From positions 56,518 through 120,517 of the forward strand of contig JAUXRG010000106.1 in NCBI GenBank assembly GCA_030681795.1: a stretch of 64,000 nt of DNA. The letters are read 5' to 3'. The notes below the pieces were generated by a model. It did no database searches and was not told the origin of the DNA. It worked only from the letters and a program-made list of their open reading frames with translations. The first letter of the stretch is position 1. Each line of letters opens with the position of its first letter. The position numbers were made by a program, and so were the translations under genes. Of the stretch, positions 29,904 to 40,393 are shown in pieces. The stretch is from Rubrivivax sp. GTDB taxonomy: Bacteria > Pseudomonadota > Gammaproteobacteria > Burkholderiales > Burkholderiaceae_C.

Positions 29904-30743
29904 TCAGGCACGGGCCGCGGCGGCCAGGTCCAGCTGTCGCTGGCGCTCGGCGCGGGCGATCAGGTAGCTGGCGACGAGCACGCCGACGGAGACGACGGCC
30001 ACGGTGATCGCCGCGACGGCATTCACGCTCGGGTTCAACCCGAGCCGTGCCCGCGAGAAGATCACCAGCGGCATCGTCGTCGAGCCCGGGCCGGAAAGGA
30101 AGTTGGACAGCACGACGTCGTCCAGCGAGATGGTGAAGGTGAGCAGCCAGGCCGAACCCAGCGACTGCGCGATCATCGGCAGCGTCACCAGCCAGAATAC
30201 CTGGGCCGGGCGGGCGCCCAGGTCCATGGCCGCTTCCTCGAGCTGGGGGTTGAGATCCTGCAGGCGCGACTGCACGACCACCGTGGCATAGGCCATGCCC
30301 AGCAGCAGGTGGCCGAACCAGATGGTCATCATGCCGCGCTCGGGGAAACCGAAGGCGCGCTGCATGCTCACGAGCATGAGCAGCAGAGACAGGCCGACCA
30401 CCACCTCGGGCATCACCAGCGGCGCGTTGACCATGCCCGTGAACAGGGTGCGCCCGCCGAAGCGCTTGTACTTGACGAGCACCAAAGCGGCCAGGGTGCC
30501 CAGCACGACCGAGCCACAGGCGGTGAGGAAGGCGATCTTCAGGCTCAGCGCAAAGCCGTCGATGATCTCCCCGTCGGCCGGCAGCGCCGCGTACCACTTC
30601 AGCGTGAAGCCGCGCCAGACATTGGGCAGCGACGAGTCGTTGAACGAATAGACGACCAGCGCGACGATGGGCACGAAGAGGAAGGCGTATCCCCCTGCCA
30701 GCCAGGCGCGACCGAACCACACGTTGAAGCGCGACGCTTTCAT
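29904..30743 (-). CDS. potI: Putrescine ABC transporter permease PotI
   Basis: 279 residues, six membrane segments, with the inner-membrane ABC permease signature EEAAMDLGARPAQVFWLVTLP that docks on the ATPase. Similar to PotI/PotC of putrescine/spermidine importers (FNDSSLPNVWRGFTLKWY). Works with PotF, PotG and PotH encoded just upstream. ATG 30743 chosen; the frame stays open into the repeat upstream without similarity. Seventy bases containing a strong palindrome separate it from potH. Confidence 0.92.
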   Translation of the reverse strand: MKASRFNVWFGRAWLAGGYAFLFVPIVALVVYSFNDSSLPNVWRGFTLKWYAALPADGEIIDGFALSLKIAFLTACGSVVLGTLAALVLVKYKRFGGRTLFTGMVNAPLVMPEVVVGLSLLLMLVSMQRAFGFPERGMMTIWFGHLLLGMAYATVVVQSRLQDLNPQLEEAAMDLGARPAQVFWLVTLPMIAQSLGSAWLLTFTISLDDVVLSNFLSGPGSTTMPLVIFSRARLGLNPSVNAVAAITVAVVSVGVLVASYLIARAERQRQLDLAAAARA

Positions 30744-30806
30744 GGGGCCCCCTGGGCGCTGCGCGCCGCCCCCCCGGGGGGGAGCGAGCGCCTCCGGAGC
30801 GGCCAC
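30744..30806. repeat. Palindromic intergenic repeat between potH and potI
   Basis: Contains the perfect 14-bp palindrome of seven C and seven G (30769-30782) flanked by GCGCTGCGCGCC and GCGAGCGCC arms. Same general type as the repeat at 15893. It would fold into a very stable hairpin in the pot mRNA and could cause partial termination or protect the upstream message. Confidence 0.6.
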
Positions 30807-30813
30807 GCGGCGC

Positions 30814-31742
30814 TCACCTCTGCCCCTCCTGGGCTTCGGCCTGGTATTTGCTGAATACGGCCAGCGGCACGATGATGAGCAGGATCATCACCACCGCCAG
30901 GCTCGAGGCCATCGGCCAGTCGTTGTTGGAGAAGAATTCGTCCCAGATGACGCGGCCGATCATCAGCGTCTCGGGGCCGCCGAGGAGCTCGGGGATGACG
31001 AATTCGCCGACGCAGGGGATGAACACCAGCATCGCGCCGGCGATGATGCCGGCCTTGGACAACGGCACGGTGATCTTCCAGAACGCCACCCAGGGCGAGG
31101 CGCCGAGGTCGGCCGCCGCTTCGAGCAGCCGCAGGTCCATCTTCGCCAGGTTGGCGTAGAGCGGCAGGATCATGAACGGCAGATAGCTGTAGGTCATTCC
31201 CAGCACCAGGGAAAACGGCGTATTCATGAGCTTGCCCGGCGCCGCGATCAGGCCGAGCGAGGCCAGCAGCTGGTCCAGGCCCGAGCCAATGACGAGATCG
31301 GCGACCAGCCCGTTTTCGCTGAGCAGGCCCTTCCATGCGTAGACGCGCAGCAGGAACGAGGTCCAGAAGGGCAGCATCACGAGCATGAGCAGCGCCGGCT
31401 GCGCCGTGGGGCGGGCGCGTGCCATGAAGTAGGCGAACGGATAGCCGATGAACAGGCACAGCACGGTGGTGGCCGCCGCGTAGTGCACGCTGCCCAGGTA
31501 GGTCTTGAGGTACAGGCTGTCGGCGGCAATGAACTGGTAGTTCGAAAAACGCAGCCTCAACTGCAGCACGCCGTCACTGAAGCTCAGCAGCTCCTTGAAC
31601 CTCACCACCTCCATCTCGCTGACGCTGATCGTGCCGACGATGAGAAAGGGGTAGAGAAAGAAGACGAGCAGGAACAGGTACGGCGCCGCGATGACGAGGC
31701 GCCGCCCGGTGACCTGGGCCCTGGCCCGCGCCCATAGGCGGT

Positions 31743-31746
<4 letters not shown>
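30814..31746 (-). CDS. potH: Putrescine ABC transporter permease PotH
   Basis: 310 residues, six predicted membrane segments. Features: LVIAAPYLFLLVFFLYPFLIV at the N-terminus, FWTSFLLRVYAWKGLL, and the ATPase-docking loop EAAADLGASPWVAFWKITVPLS. The start is GTG at 31746, within the potG stop (GTGA overlap). Together with PotI it forms the inner-membrane channel of a PotFGHI-type putrescine importer. Confidence 0.93.
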
Positions 31747-32852
<1,106 letters not shown>

Positions 32853-32863
32853 CACGATGGCGC

Positions 32864-33964
32864 TCAGAGCCCGGTCTTGAACGAGGTATAGGTGCGCGTC
32901 ATCAACCGGCGCAGGTCGTTGTTGAGCGAGTCGGGTGGAGCCATCTTCGCCATGTCCGCGGGTGACAGGAAGACCGATGGGTTGTTGGCCACCTCGGGCT
33001 TCACGAATTTCTTCGATTCGGCATTCGGGTTGGCGTAGAAAACCTTGTTCGTCAGGGTGGCATGGACCTCGGGGCGCAGGATGTAGTTGATCCACTTCTG
33101 GGCGTTGCCCGGGTGCGCGGCATCGGCCGGAATGACCATCACGTCGAAGAAGAGCACGCCGCCGATCTTCGGGATCAAGGCCTGGATGTTCTGGCCGGTC
33201 TTGCCTTCGATGGCGCGCTGGCGGGCGATATTGATGTCACCGCTCCAGCCCAGGGCCAGGCAGATCGAGCCGTTGGCCATGTCGTTGATGTAGCCCGACG
33301 AGCTGAACAGCGTCACGTAGGGCCGCACCGACCTGAGCACCGAGACGGCGGCGGTGTAGTCGCCGGGGTTCTTGCTGTAGGCGGGCTTGCCGAGGTAGTG
33401 CAGGACGGCCGGCACGACCTCGGAGGACGAGTCGAGGAAGGACACGCCGCAGCCCTTGAGCTTGCTGATGTACTCGGGCTTGAAGACCAGGTCCCAGACG
33501 TTGTCGGGCATGGGCGTGCTGCCCAGGGCGGCCTTCACCTTCTCGACGTTGATGCCCACGGTGGTGTAGCCCCACAGCCAGTCCACCATGTACTGGTTGC
33601 CCGGGTCCATCTTCGACAGCGCCGCCTGCACCGCCGGGTCGAGGTTCTTCAGGTTCGGGATCTGGCTCTTGTCGAGCTTGCGCAGCAGGCCGCCGTCGAT
33701 CTGCAGCTTGGCCCAGTTCGACGAGGGCACGATGATGTCGTAGCCGGTCTTTCCCGCCACCAGCTTGGCATGCAGGATCTCGTTGTTGTCGAAGTTGTCG
33801 TAGCGGACCTTGATGCCGGTTTCCTTCTCGAAGTTCTTGATCGTGTCTTCGGCGATGTAGTCCGACCAGTTGTAGACGTTGAGCACGGGCTCCTCGGCCT
33901 GCGCCAGCGCGCCGGTGGCAGTCAGGGCCAGGCACAGGGCACCGAGGTGGAACGTCAGTTTCAT
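32864..33964 (-). CDS. potF: Putrescine-binding periplasmic protein PotF
   Basis: 366 residues. Signal peptide MKLTFHLGALCLALTATGALA, then a type II periplasmic binding fold: EPVLNVYNWSDYIAEDTI, FLDSSSEVVPAVLHYLGK, SSGYINDMANGSICLALGWSGD and the FYANPNAESKK end region all match PotF-type polyamine receptors. Delivers putrescine (perhaps other polyamines) to PotGHI. First of the four transporter genes; 86 bp upstream separate it from the transaminase gene and may hold a promoter. Confidence 0.94.
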   Translation of the reverse strand: MKLTFHLGALCLALTATGALAQAEEPVLNVYNWSDYIAEDTIKNFEKETGIKVRYDNFDNNEILHAKLVAGKTGYDIIVPSSNWAKLQIDGGLLRKLDKSQIPNLKNLDPAVQAALSKMDPGNQYMVDWLWGYTTVGINVEKVKAALGSTPMPDNVWDLVFKPEYISKLKGCGVSFLDSSSEVVPAVLHYLGKPAYSKNPGDYTAAVSVLRSVRPYVTLFSSSGYINDMANGSICLALGWSGDINIARQRAIEGKTGQNIQALIPKIGGVLFFDVMVIPADAAHPGNAQKWINYILRPEVHATLTNKVFYANPNAESKKFVKPEVANNPSVFLSPADMAKMAPPDSLNNDLRRLMTRTYTSFKTGL

Positions 33965-34050
33965 GGGCGGTCTCCGAGATCAATGCGAACCAAAGGGGGT
34001 GGATTCTGTCAGCCGGCGGTGCCGGCGCGTGTCAGGGGAAGCGCTTGGAT

Positions 34051-35445
34051 CTATGCCAGCCAGCCTTCGCGCCGTGCGTCGGCCAGCGTCAGGTCCAGGC
34101 AGCGGCGGATCAGGCCCACCATCTCGTCGATCTGCGCCCGCGTGATGACCAGCGGCGGCGCCACGATCATGCGGTCGCCCACCGCGCGCATCACCAGGCC
34201 CTCGCGGAAACAGTGGCCGCGGCAGACCATGCCGATCTCCAGCTCCGGCGCAAAGGCCGTTCCCGAGGCCTTGTCCTTCACCAGCAGCAGCGCGCCCATC
34301 AGGCCGCAGGTTTCGGCGTCACCCACCAGCGGGTGCTCGGCGAGCAGGCGGTACTGCTGGGCGAGATACGGGCCGACGTCGTCGTGCACATGTTCCACCA
34401 GTCGCAAGGAGCGGATGAGCTTGATATTGGCCAGCGCCACCGCGCAGGCCACCGGGTGGCCCGAGTAGGTGTAGCCGTGGGCGAACTCGCCGCCCTGCTC
34501 GATGAGCACCCGGGCGACGCGCTCGCCCACCATCACGCCGCCCAGCGGCACGTAGCCGCTGGTGACGCCCTTGGCAAAGGTCATCAGGTCGGGCTTGAAG
34601 CCCAGGGTTTCGCAGCCGAACCAGCTCCCCGTGCGCCCGAAGCCGCAGATGACTTCGTCGCTCACCAGCAGCACGCCGTACTTGTCGCAGATGCGCTGCA
34701 CCTCGGGCCAGTAGGTCGCCGGCGGAACGATCACGCCGCCGGCGCCCTGGATGGGTTCGCCGATGAAGGCCGCCACCTTGTCCGGGCCGATGGCGAGGAT
34801 GCGCTCTTCGAGCCAGCGCGCGGCAACGATGCCGAATTCGTCGCGCGTGAGCCCCTGCGGCCGACCATGCGCCCACCAGTAGGGTTGCTCGATGTGCACG
34901 ATGCCGGGGATGGGCAAGCCGCCCTGGGCGTGCATGCCGCTCATGCCGCCCAGCGAGGCGCCGGCCATCGTCGAGCCATGGTAGGCGTTGTGGCGGCTGA
35001 TGATCACCTGGCGCTGCGGCTGGCCCCGCAGGTCCCAGTAGCGACGCACCATGCGCACCACGGTGTCGTTTCCCTCGGAGCCCGAGCCACTGAAGAAGAC
35101 GTGCCTGAACTGCGGTGGCGTCACCTCCGCCAGCACTTCGGCCAGTTCGATGGCCGGCGGCGTGGCCGTCTGGAAAAAGGCGTTGTAGAAGGGCAGCTCG
35201 CGCATCTGGTGCGCCGCGGCCTCCACCAGGGCCTCCTGGCCGTAGCCGACATTCACGCACCACAGGCCGCTCATGGCGTCGAGCAACTTGTGGCCTTCGC
35301 TGTCCCAGAGGTAGATGTTGTCGGCCCGCGTGATGATCCGCGCGCCTTTTGCTGCCAGGCCCTGGAAGTCGGTGAAGGGGTGCAGGAAATGCGCCGCGTC
35401 GGCGGCCTGCCATTCGTGGGTGCTGCGTGGGGTGCTCATCTCCAT
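34051..35445 (-). CDS. Class III aminotransferase, SpuC-like (putrescine/polyamine--pyruvate)
   Basis: 464 residues. PLP class III transaminase: LLDAMSGLWCVNVGYG, FFSGSGSEGNDTVVRMVRRYWD, NAYHGSTMAGASLGG, PLP aspartate in LLVSDEVICGFGRTG, Schiff-base lysine in MTFAKGVTSGYVPLGG. The HPFTDFQGLAAKGARIITRA N-terminus is typical of SpuC-type polyamine:pyruvate transaminases. This gives a transamination route for putrescine parallel to the gamma-glutamyl route. Start: ATG 35445, with GAGG upstream; a second ATG at 35439 lies too close to GGAG. puuA ends five bases upstream. Confidence 0.88.
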   Translation of the reverse strand: MEMSTPRSTHEWQAADAAHFLHPFTDFQGLAAKGARIITRADNIYLWDSEGHKLLDAMSGLWCVNVGYGQEALVEAAAHQMRELPFYNAFFQTATPPAIELAEVLAEVTPPQFRHVFFSGSGSEGNDTVVRMVRRYWDLRGQPQRQVIISRHNAYHGSTMAGASLGGMSGMHAQGGLPIPGIVHIEQPYWWAHGRPQGLTRDEFGIVAARWLEERILAIGPDKVAAFIGEPIQGAGGVIVPPATYWPEVQRICDKYGVLLVSDEVICGFGRTGSWFGCETLGFKPDLMTFAKGVTSGYVPLGGVMVGERVARVLIEQGGEFAHGYTYSGHPVACAVALANIKLIRSLRLVEHVHDDVGPYLAQQYRLLAEHPLVGDAETCGLMGALLLVKDKASGTAFAPELEIGMVCRGHCFREGLVMRAVGDRMIVAPPLVITRAQIDEMVGLIRRCLDLTLADARREGWLA

Positions 35446-35450
35446 GCGCC

Positions 35451-36818
35451 TCAAACGTGCAGCAGCAGGTGCTCGCGTTCCCAGGGCGAGATCACTTTCA
35501 TGAACTCGGCGTACTCGATCTCCTTGACCTCGGTGTAGACGGTGATGAACGACTTGCCGAGCACGTCCGCCAGGTCGCTTTCCTCACGCAGCAGGGTCAG
35601 CGCTTCGCCCAGGCTGCGCGGCAGCGAGAAGTCGCCCAGGTAGGCGTCCCCCTTGCACTCGGCAGACGGCTCGATGCGGTTCTGGATGCCCAGGTAGCCG
35701 CAGGCCAGCGTGGCCGCGAGGGCCACGTAGGGGTTGGCGTCAGCGCCGATGACGCGGTTTTCCAGGCGCCGCGCCGCCGGCGTGGCCAACGGGCTGCGTA
35801 TGCCCACGGTGCGGTTGTCGGTGCCCCACTGGGTGTTGATCGGCGCGGCCACGCCGCGCACCAGGCGGCGGTAGCTGTTGACGTAGGGCGCGAACAGCGC
35901 CATCGCTGCCGGCGTGTACTTCTGCAGGCCGCCGATATACCAGAAGAACTCGGGGCTCGGCGTGCCGTCTTCGTTGCTGAAAATATTCCGGCCCGTGGCC
36001 TTGCTGACCACGCTCTGGTGGATGTGCATGGCGCTGCCGGGCTCGCCGGCGATGGGCTTGGCCATGAAGGTGGCAAACATGTTGTGCCGCAGCGCCGCCT
36101 CGCGCACCGTGCGCTTGAACAGGAACACCTCGTCGGCCAGACCCAGCGGGTGGTCGTGGAAGAAGTTGATCTCCATCTGCCCCGCGCCCACCTCGTGGAT
36201 CAGGGTGTCGACGTTGAGCTCCATCTTTTCGCAGTACTCGTAGACGTCCTCGAAGAGCGGATCGAATTCGTTGACGGCGTCGATCGAGTAGGCCTGGCGC
36301 GAGGTCTCGCTGCGCCCGCTGCGGCCCACCGGCGGCTTGAGCGGCACGTCGGGGTCGGTGTTGCGTGCCACCAGGTAGAACTCGAGTTCGGGGGCCACCA
36401 CCGGCGCCCAGCCCTGGGCGTCGAACAGATCGCAGACATGGCGCAGCACCGAACGCGGGGCGAAGGGCACCAGCGTGCCGTCGCGGTCATAGCAGTCGTG
36501 GATGACCTGGGCCGTGGGGTCGGTGGCCCAGGGCACGATGCGCACCGTGGTGGGGTCGGGGCGCAGGTGCATGTCGCGGTCGGTGGGCGTGATGACGTCG
36601 TAGTACGGCCCCTCTTCGGGGAACTCGCCCGTCACGCCCATCGCCACCACGGCCTCGGGCAGCCGCATGCCGCGGTCCTCGGTAAATTTCTCGCGCGGCA
36701 GGATCTTGCCGCGGGCCACGCCGGTGAGGTCGGGGACCAGGCATTCGATCTCGGTGACGCGGTGCTCGTCGAGCCACTGTTCCAGTTCGCTGAAGGTGAA
36801 ATTCTCTCGGGCCATCAT
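35451..36818 (-). CDS. puuA: Gamma-glutamylputrescine synthetase PuuA
   Basis: 455 residues. Glutamine synthetase family ligase that joins glutamate to putrescine using ATP, the first step of the Puu pathway. Features: VTEIECLVPDLTGVARGKI, APELEFYLV, HEVGAGQMEINFFHD, AMHIHQSV and NTQWGTDNRTVGIR. Length and N-terminus fit PuuA-type enzymes rather than GlnA. Two tandem ATG codons (36818 and 36815) are possible starts; the first is used. Followed closely by the SpuC-like gene and preceded by puuD. Confidence 0.9.
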   Translation of the reverse strand: MMARENFTFSELEQWLDEHRVTEIECLVPDLTGVARGKILPREKFTEDRGMRLPEAVVAMGVTGEFPEEGPYYDVITPTDRDMHLRPDPTTVRIVPWATDPTAQVIHDCYDRDGTLVPFAPRSVLRHVCDLFDAQGWAPVVAPELEFYLVARNTDPDVPLKPPVGRSGRSETSRQAYSIDAVNEFDPLFEDVYEYCEKMELNVDTLIHEVGAGQMEINFFHDHPLGLADEVFLFKRTVREAALRHNMFATFMAKPIAGEPGSAMHIHQSVVSKATGRNIFSNEDGTPSPEFFWYIGGLQKYTPAAMALFAPYVNSYRRLVRGVAAPINTQWGTDNRTVGIRSPLATPAARRLENRVIGADANPYVALAATLACGYLGIQNRIEPSAECKGDAYLGDFSLPRSLGEALTLLREESDLADVLGKSFITVYTEVKEIEYAEFMKVISPWEREHLLLHV

Positions 36819-36871
36819 GTTGGGTCTCGGCAATCGGTGGGTGGGCAGGACCGGGGCTGTCGCCCCGGCGC

Positions 36872-37651
36872 TCAGGCACTGAATGCGACGCTTGGCAGAG
36901 GGCCTCGAACGCGGTCGCGGTATTGCCGCACGGCATGGCCGAAAGCCCGCAGGAGCTGCATCGACACCGGGTTGGCCTCGGCCTGCCACTCGGGGTGCCA
37001 TTGCACGCACAGGTTGAAGCCCGGGGCTGCGGGCATCGAGAAGGCCTCGACCAGCCCGTCCGGCGCCACGGCTTCGACGCGCAGGCCGGCAGCCAGCCGC
37101 CTCACGCCCTGTCCGTGCAAGGAATTGACCTGGAAGCCGCTCTGCCCGGTGATGCTTTCGAGCAAACCGCCGGGCACCACATCGACGCGGTGCGCGGCGG
37201 CGTATTGCATCGCGGCGGGTTCGTTGTCGTCGGCGCGATGGTCGGCCAGGCCGGCCACCTGTTGCACCGCCTGGTGCAGGCTGCCGCCGAGTGCCACGTT
37301 GACCTCCTGGGTGCCGCGGCAGATGGCCAGCAGCGGCAGGCCTCGCGCGAGTGCTCGCGGCACCAGGGCCAGCACCCAGGCATCGCGCTCGGGATCCAGC
37401 GGCAGGGCCGGGTCATGCACGCCTTCGCCGAAGTGCGTGGGGTGCACGTTCGACGGCGAGCCCGTGAGCAGCACGCCGTGGGCGAGGTCCAGGGCGGCGT
37501 CGATTTCGCCCGGCTCCAGGCGGGGCACCACCAGCGGCAGCGCGCCGGCCAGCCGCACGGCTTCGACATACTTGCGCCCGACGACGTGGTAGGGGTGTTC
37601 GCCCAGCCTGTGGTGGCAGGCCGGCACGAGGACGATGGGTGGGGTGCTCAT
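36872..37651 (-). CDS. puuD: Gamma-glutamyl-gamma-aminobutyrate hydrolase PuuD
   Basis: 259 residues. Class I glutamine-amidotransferase-like hydrolase that releases GABA from gamma-glutamyl-GABA. Catalytic cysteine in LLAICRGTQEVNVALGG and the His/Glu pair in CVQWHPEWQ; GVLLTGSPSNVHP is the family glycine motif. Start ATG 37651. Seven bases separate it from puuB. Confidence 0.93.
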   Translation of the reverse strand: MSTPPIVLVPACHHRLGEHPYHVVGRKYVEAVRLAGALPLVVPRLEPGEIDAALDLAHGVLLTGSPSNVHPTHFGEGVHDPALPLDPERDAWVLALVPRALARGLPLLAICRGTQEVNVALGGSLHQAVQQVAGLADHRADDNEPAAMQYAAAHRVDVVPGGLLESITGQSGFQVNSLHGQGVRRLAAGLRVEAVAPDGLVEAFSMPAAPGFNLCVQWHPEWQAEANPVSMQLLRAFGHAVRQYRDRVRGPLPSVAFSA

Positions 37652-37658
37652 GTTGCGC

Positions 37659-38981
37659 TTACGCGAGCATATCGCGCAGCCGGTACCAGGCCATGGCGAG
37701 CACCAGCGCCGGGGTGCGCAGCCGCGCGCCGCCGGGGAAGGTCCGGTGGCGCAGCCGCGCGAAGATATCGAAGCGACCGGCGTCGCCGGCCATGGCCTCG
37801 GCCACCACGCGCCCGGCCAGGCCGCTGAACGCCAGGCCATGCCCCGAGAAGCCCTGCAGATAGTAGACGTTGGCGGCGTGGCCCCCCACGGCCGGCAGGC
37901 GGCCGAAGTCCGGCGCGCGGTTCATGGTGATGTCCACGAAACCGCCCCAGGCGTACTCGATGCGGCAAGCGGCCAGTTGCGGGAAGGTGCGCACCATGCG
38001 AGCCCGCATGCTCTCGGCCAGGTCGCGCGGGGTGGCGGTGCTGTAGCTCACGCGCCCGCCGTAGAGCATTCGGTGGTCGGGCGTGGGGCGGAAGTAGTCG
38101 AGCACGAAATTGGTGTCGCACACCGCCGAGCGGCTGGGGACGAGGCTGGCGGCCAGCACCGGGTCCAGGGCCTCGCTGCAGCCGATATAAGTGCCCACCG
38201 GCATGATGCGCGGCTCGAGCTTGGGCGCGATCCCGCGCAGGTACAGGTTGCCCGCGAGCAGCACCTGCCGCGCGCGCACTTCGCCGGCGTCGGTGCGCAG
38301 CACGGGTGCCGCGCCTTGCGCCAGCGCGCGCACCGGCGTGCCGGCATGGATGCGCACGCCCTGGGCAGCGGCCACCCGCGCCAGGCCCTGGGTGTATTTC
38401 AGCGGGTGCAGATGGCCCGAGCGCGGGTCGTGGATGCCGCTGTGGAAGCGCGCGCTGTCCACCCACTGCCGCATCTCGCCCGGGCCGATGCGCGCCAGCG
38501 GGTAGCCGTAGACGGCTTCGATGCGGTCGGCCCAGGCGGTGAGCGAACGGCCCTTGCTCGGGCTGCAGGCCACGCCGAGATAGCCTTCCTGCCAGTCGCA
38601 CTCGATGCGGTGCACGGCGATACGCTGGCGCAGCAGGTCCAGCGCCTCGATCGACAGGTCCCACACCCGGCGCGCATCGGCCAGGCCGAGTTGGCTCTCG
38701 ATGACCGCCTGATCGCAAGCCAGCCCGTGGATGGCCTGGCCGCCGTTGCGGCCGCTGGCGCCGCTGCCGATCTCGCGCGCTTCGAGCAAGACGACATCGA
38801 AGCCGCGCTGGCGCAGCTCGATCGCCGCCGAAAGGCCGGTCAGGCCGCCACCGACCACGGCCACGTCGCAGCTTGTCGGCCCCGGCAGCGGCGCGAAAGA
38901 CGGCGCGTGCCCGGCCGTGGCCGCGTAGTACGAGGCCCGGCTGAGCTCCAGGTCAGTGGCGAGCCATGCGTCAGACGGCAT
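37659..38981 (-). CDS. puuB: Gamma-glutamylputrescine oxidase (PuuB type, FAD)
   Basis: 440 residues. DAO-family flavoprotein: Rossmann motif CDVAVVGGGLTGLSAAIELRQ (residues about 38-58), GSGASGRNGGQ flavin motif, and the C-terminal YYLQGFSGHGLAFSGL. Oxidises gamma-glutamylputrescine to the aldehyde used by PuuC. Assignment as PuuB rests on similarity to the N-terminal SYYAAT region of PuuB proteins and on placement between puuD and a transaminase. Confidence 0.9.
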   Translation of the reverse strand: MPSDAWLATDLELSRASYYAATAGHAPSFAPLPGPTSCDVAVVGGGLTGLSAAIELRQRGFDVVLLEAREIGSGASGRNGGQAIHGLACDQAVIESQLGLADARRVWDLSIEALDLLRQRIAVHRIECDWQEGYLGVACSPSKGRSLTAWADRIEAVYGYPLARIGPGEMRQWVDSARFHSGIHDPRSGHLHPLKYTQGLARVAAAQGVRIHAGTPVRALAQGAAPVLRTDAGEVRARQVLLAGNLYLRGIAPKLEPRIMPVGTYIGCSEALDPVLAASLVPSRSAVCDTNFVLDYFRPTPDHRMLYGGRVSYSTATPRDLAESMRARMVRTFPQLAACRIEYAWGGFVDITMNRAPDFGRLPAVGGHAANVYYLQGFSGHGLAFSGLAGRVVAEAMAGDAGRFDIFARLRHRTFPGGARLRTPALVLAMAWYRLRDMLA

Positions 38982-39004
38982 GCCGCTCGCCGCCCGCCGG
39001 CCGG

Positions 39005-40360
39005 CTAGGCCACGCGGCGCAGCGCGCCGCGCACGGTCTCGACGATCTGGTCGATCTGGCTGCGTTCGATGATCAGCGGCGGCGACAGCGCGATGATGTC
39101 GCCGGTGGTGCGCAGCAGCAGACCGCGCTCGTAGCAGTCGAGGAAGACGTCGAACGCACGCTGGCCGGGGGCACCCGGCCGTGGCGCGAGTTCAATGCCG
39201 CCCACCAGCCCGATGTTGCGCAGGTCGATGACCTGGGGCTCGCCCTTGAGCGAGTGCAGGGCTTGCGCGAAGTCGTCCTGCAGATCGCTGGCGCGCGTGA
39301 GCAGGCCTTCCTCGGCATAGGTGTCCAGCGTGGCGATGCCGGCGGCGCAGGCCAGCGGGTGGGCCGAGTAGGTGTAGCCGTGGAAGAACTCGATGAGCTT
39401 TTCGGGCCCCGTCATGAAGGCGTCGTGGACCGAGCGCCGCGCCAGCACCGCGCCCATGGGCACGCTGCCGTTGGTCAGGCCCTTGGCCAGCGTCATGAGG
39501 TCGGGCGTGACGCCGAAGGTCTGCGCCGCGAAGGGCTGGCCGGTGCGTCCGAAACCGGTGATGACCTCGTCGAAGATGAGCAGGATGCCGTGCTTGTCGC
39601 AGATCTCGCGCAGCCGCTGCAGGTAGCCTTGCGGCGGCAGCAGCACGCCCGACGAGCCGGAGACCGGCTCCACGATGACCGCCGCGATGGTGCTGGCGTC
39701 GTGCAGCGCCACCAGGCGCTCCAGGTCTTCGGCGAGTTCCGCGCCATGTGCAGGCAGGCCCACCGTGAAGGCATTGCGCGCCAGGTCGTGGGTATGACGG
39801 ATGTGGTCCACGCCACCCAGCATCGTGCCGAACATCTTGCGGTTGGCGACCATGCCGCCCACCGACATGCCGCCGAAGTTGACGCCGTGGTAGCCACGCT
39901 CGCGGCCGATGAGCCGGGTTCGCGAGGCCTCGCCACGCACACGGTGGTAGGCCAGGGCCATCTTCAGCGCCGTCTCCACGGCCTCGGAGCCCGAGTTGGT
40001 GAAGAAGACCTTGTCCATGCCCGCCGGCGCGATGGCCGCCACGCGCTCGGCGAGCTCGAAGGCCTTGGGGTGGGCCATCTGGAAGGGCGGCGCGAAATCC
40101 ATCTCCGCGGCCTGCGCCTGGATGGCCTGCACGATGCGCGGCCGGGCATGGCCGGCGTTGACGCACCACAGGCCGGCCACGCCGTCCAGGATCTGGCGGC
40201 CCGCGGCATCCCAGTAGTGCATGCCCGAGGCCTTGGCCAGCAGACGCGGTGCCTTCTTGAACTGCCGGTTGGCGGTGAAGGGCATCCAGTAGGCCTCCAG
40301 GGTCGATGGGCTGGCAGCTTCAGCCGCTTGCATCAGGGCAGGGTCGGTGGCGTGATTCAT
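39005..40360 (-). CDS. Omega-amino acid--pyruvate aminotransferase
   Basis: 451 residues. Class III PLP transaminase of the beta-alanine/omega-amino acid:pyruvate type: YWMPFTANRQFKKAPRL, ILDGVAGLWCVNAGHA, FFTNSGSEAVETALKMALAYHR, LLIFDEVITGFGRTG and lysine in MTLAKGLTNGSVPMGA. It could act on beta-alanine or GABA-like products of polyamine breakdown. Third class III transaminase of the cluster and the most divergent from the SpuC-like one. 23 bp upstream of puuB. Confidence 0.9.
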   Translation of the reverse strand: MNHATDPALMQAAEAASPSTLEAYWMPFTANRQFKKAPRLLAKASGMHYWDAAGRQILDGVAGLWCVNAGHARPRIVQAIQAQAAEMDFAPPFQMAHPKAFELAERVAAIAPAGMDKVFFTNSGSEAVETALKMALAYHRVRGEASRTRLIGRERGYHGVNFGGMSVGGMVANRKMFGTMLGGVDHIRHTHDLARNAFTVGLPAHGAELAEDLERLVALHDASTIAAVIVEPVSGSSGVLLPPQGYLQRLREICDKHGILLIFDEVITGFGRTGQPFAAQTFGVTPDLMTLAKGLTNGSVPMGAVLARRSVHDAFMTGPEKLIEFFHGYTYSAHPLACAAGIATLDTYAEEGLLTRASDLQDDFAQALHSLKGEPQVIDLRNIGLVGGIELAPRPGAPGQRAFDVFLDCYERGLLLRTTGDIIALSPPLIIERSQIDQIVETVRGALRRVA

Positions 40361-40393
40361 GGTGAGTCCTCGAAGGGATTGGGTGGCGCCGGG

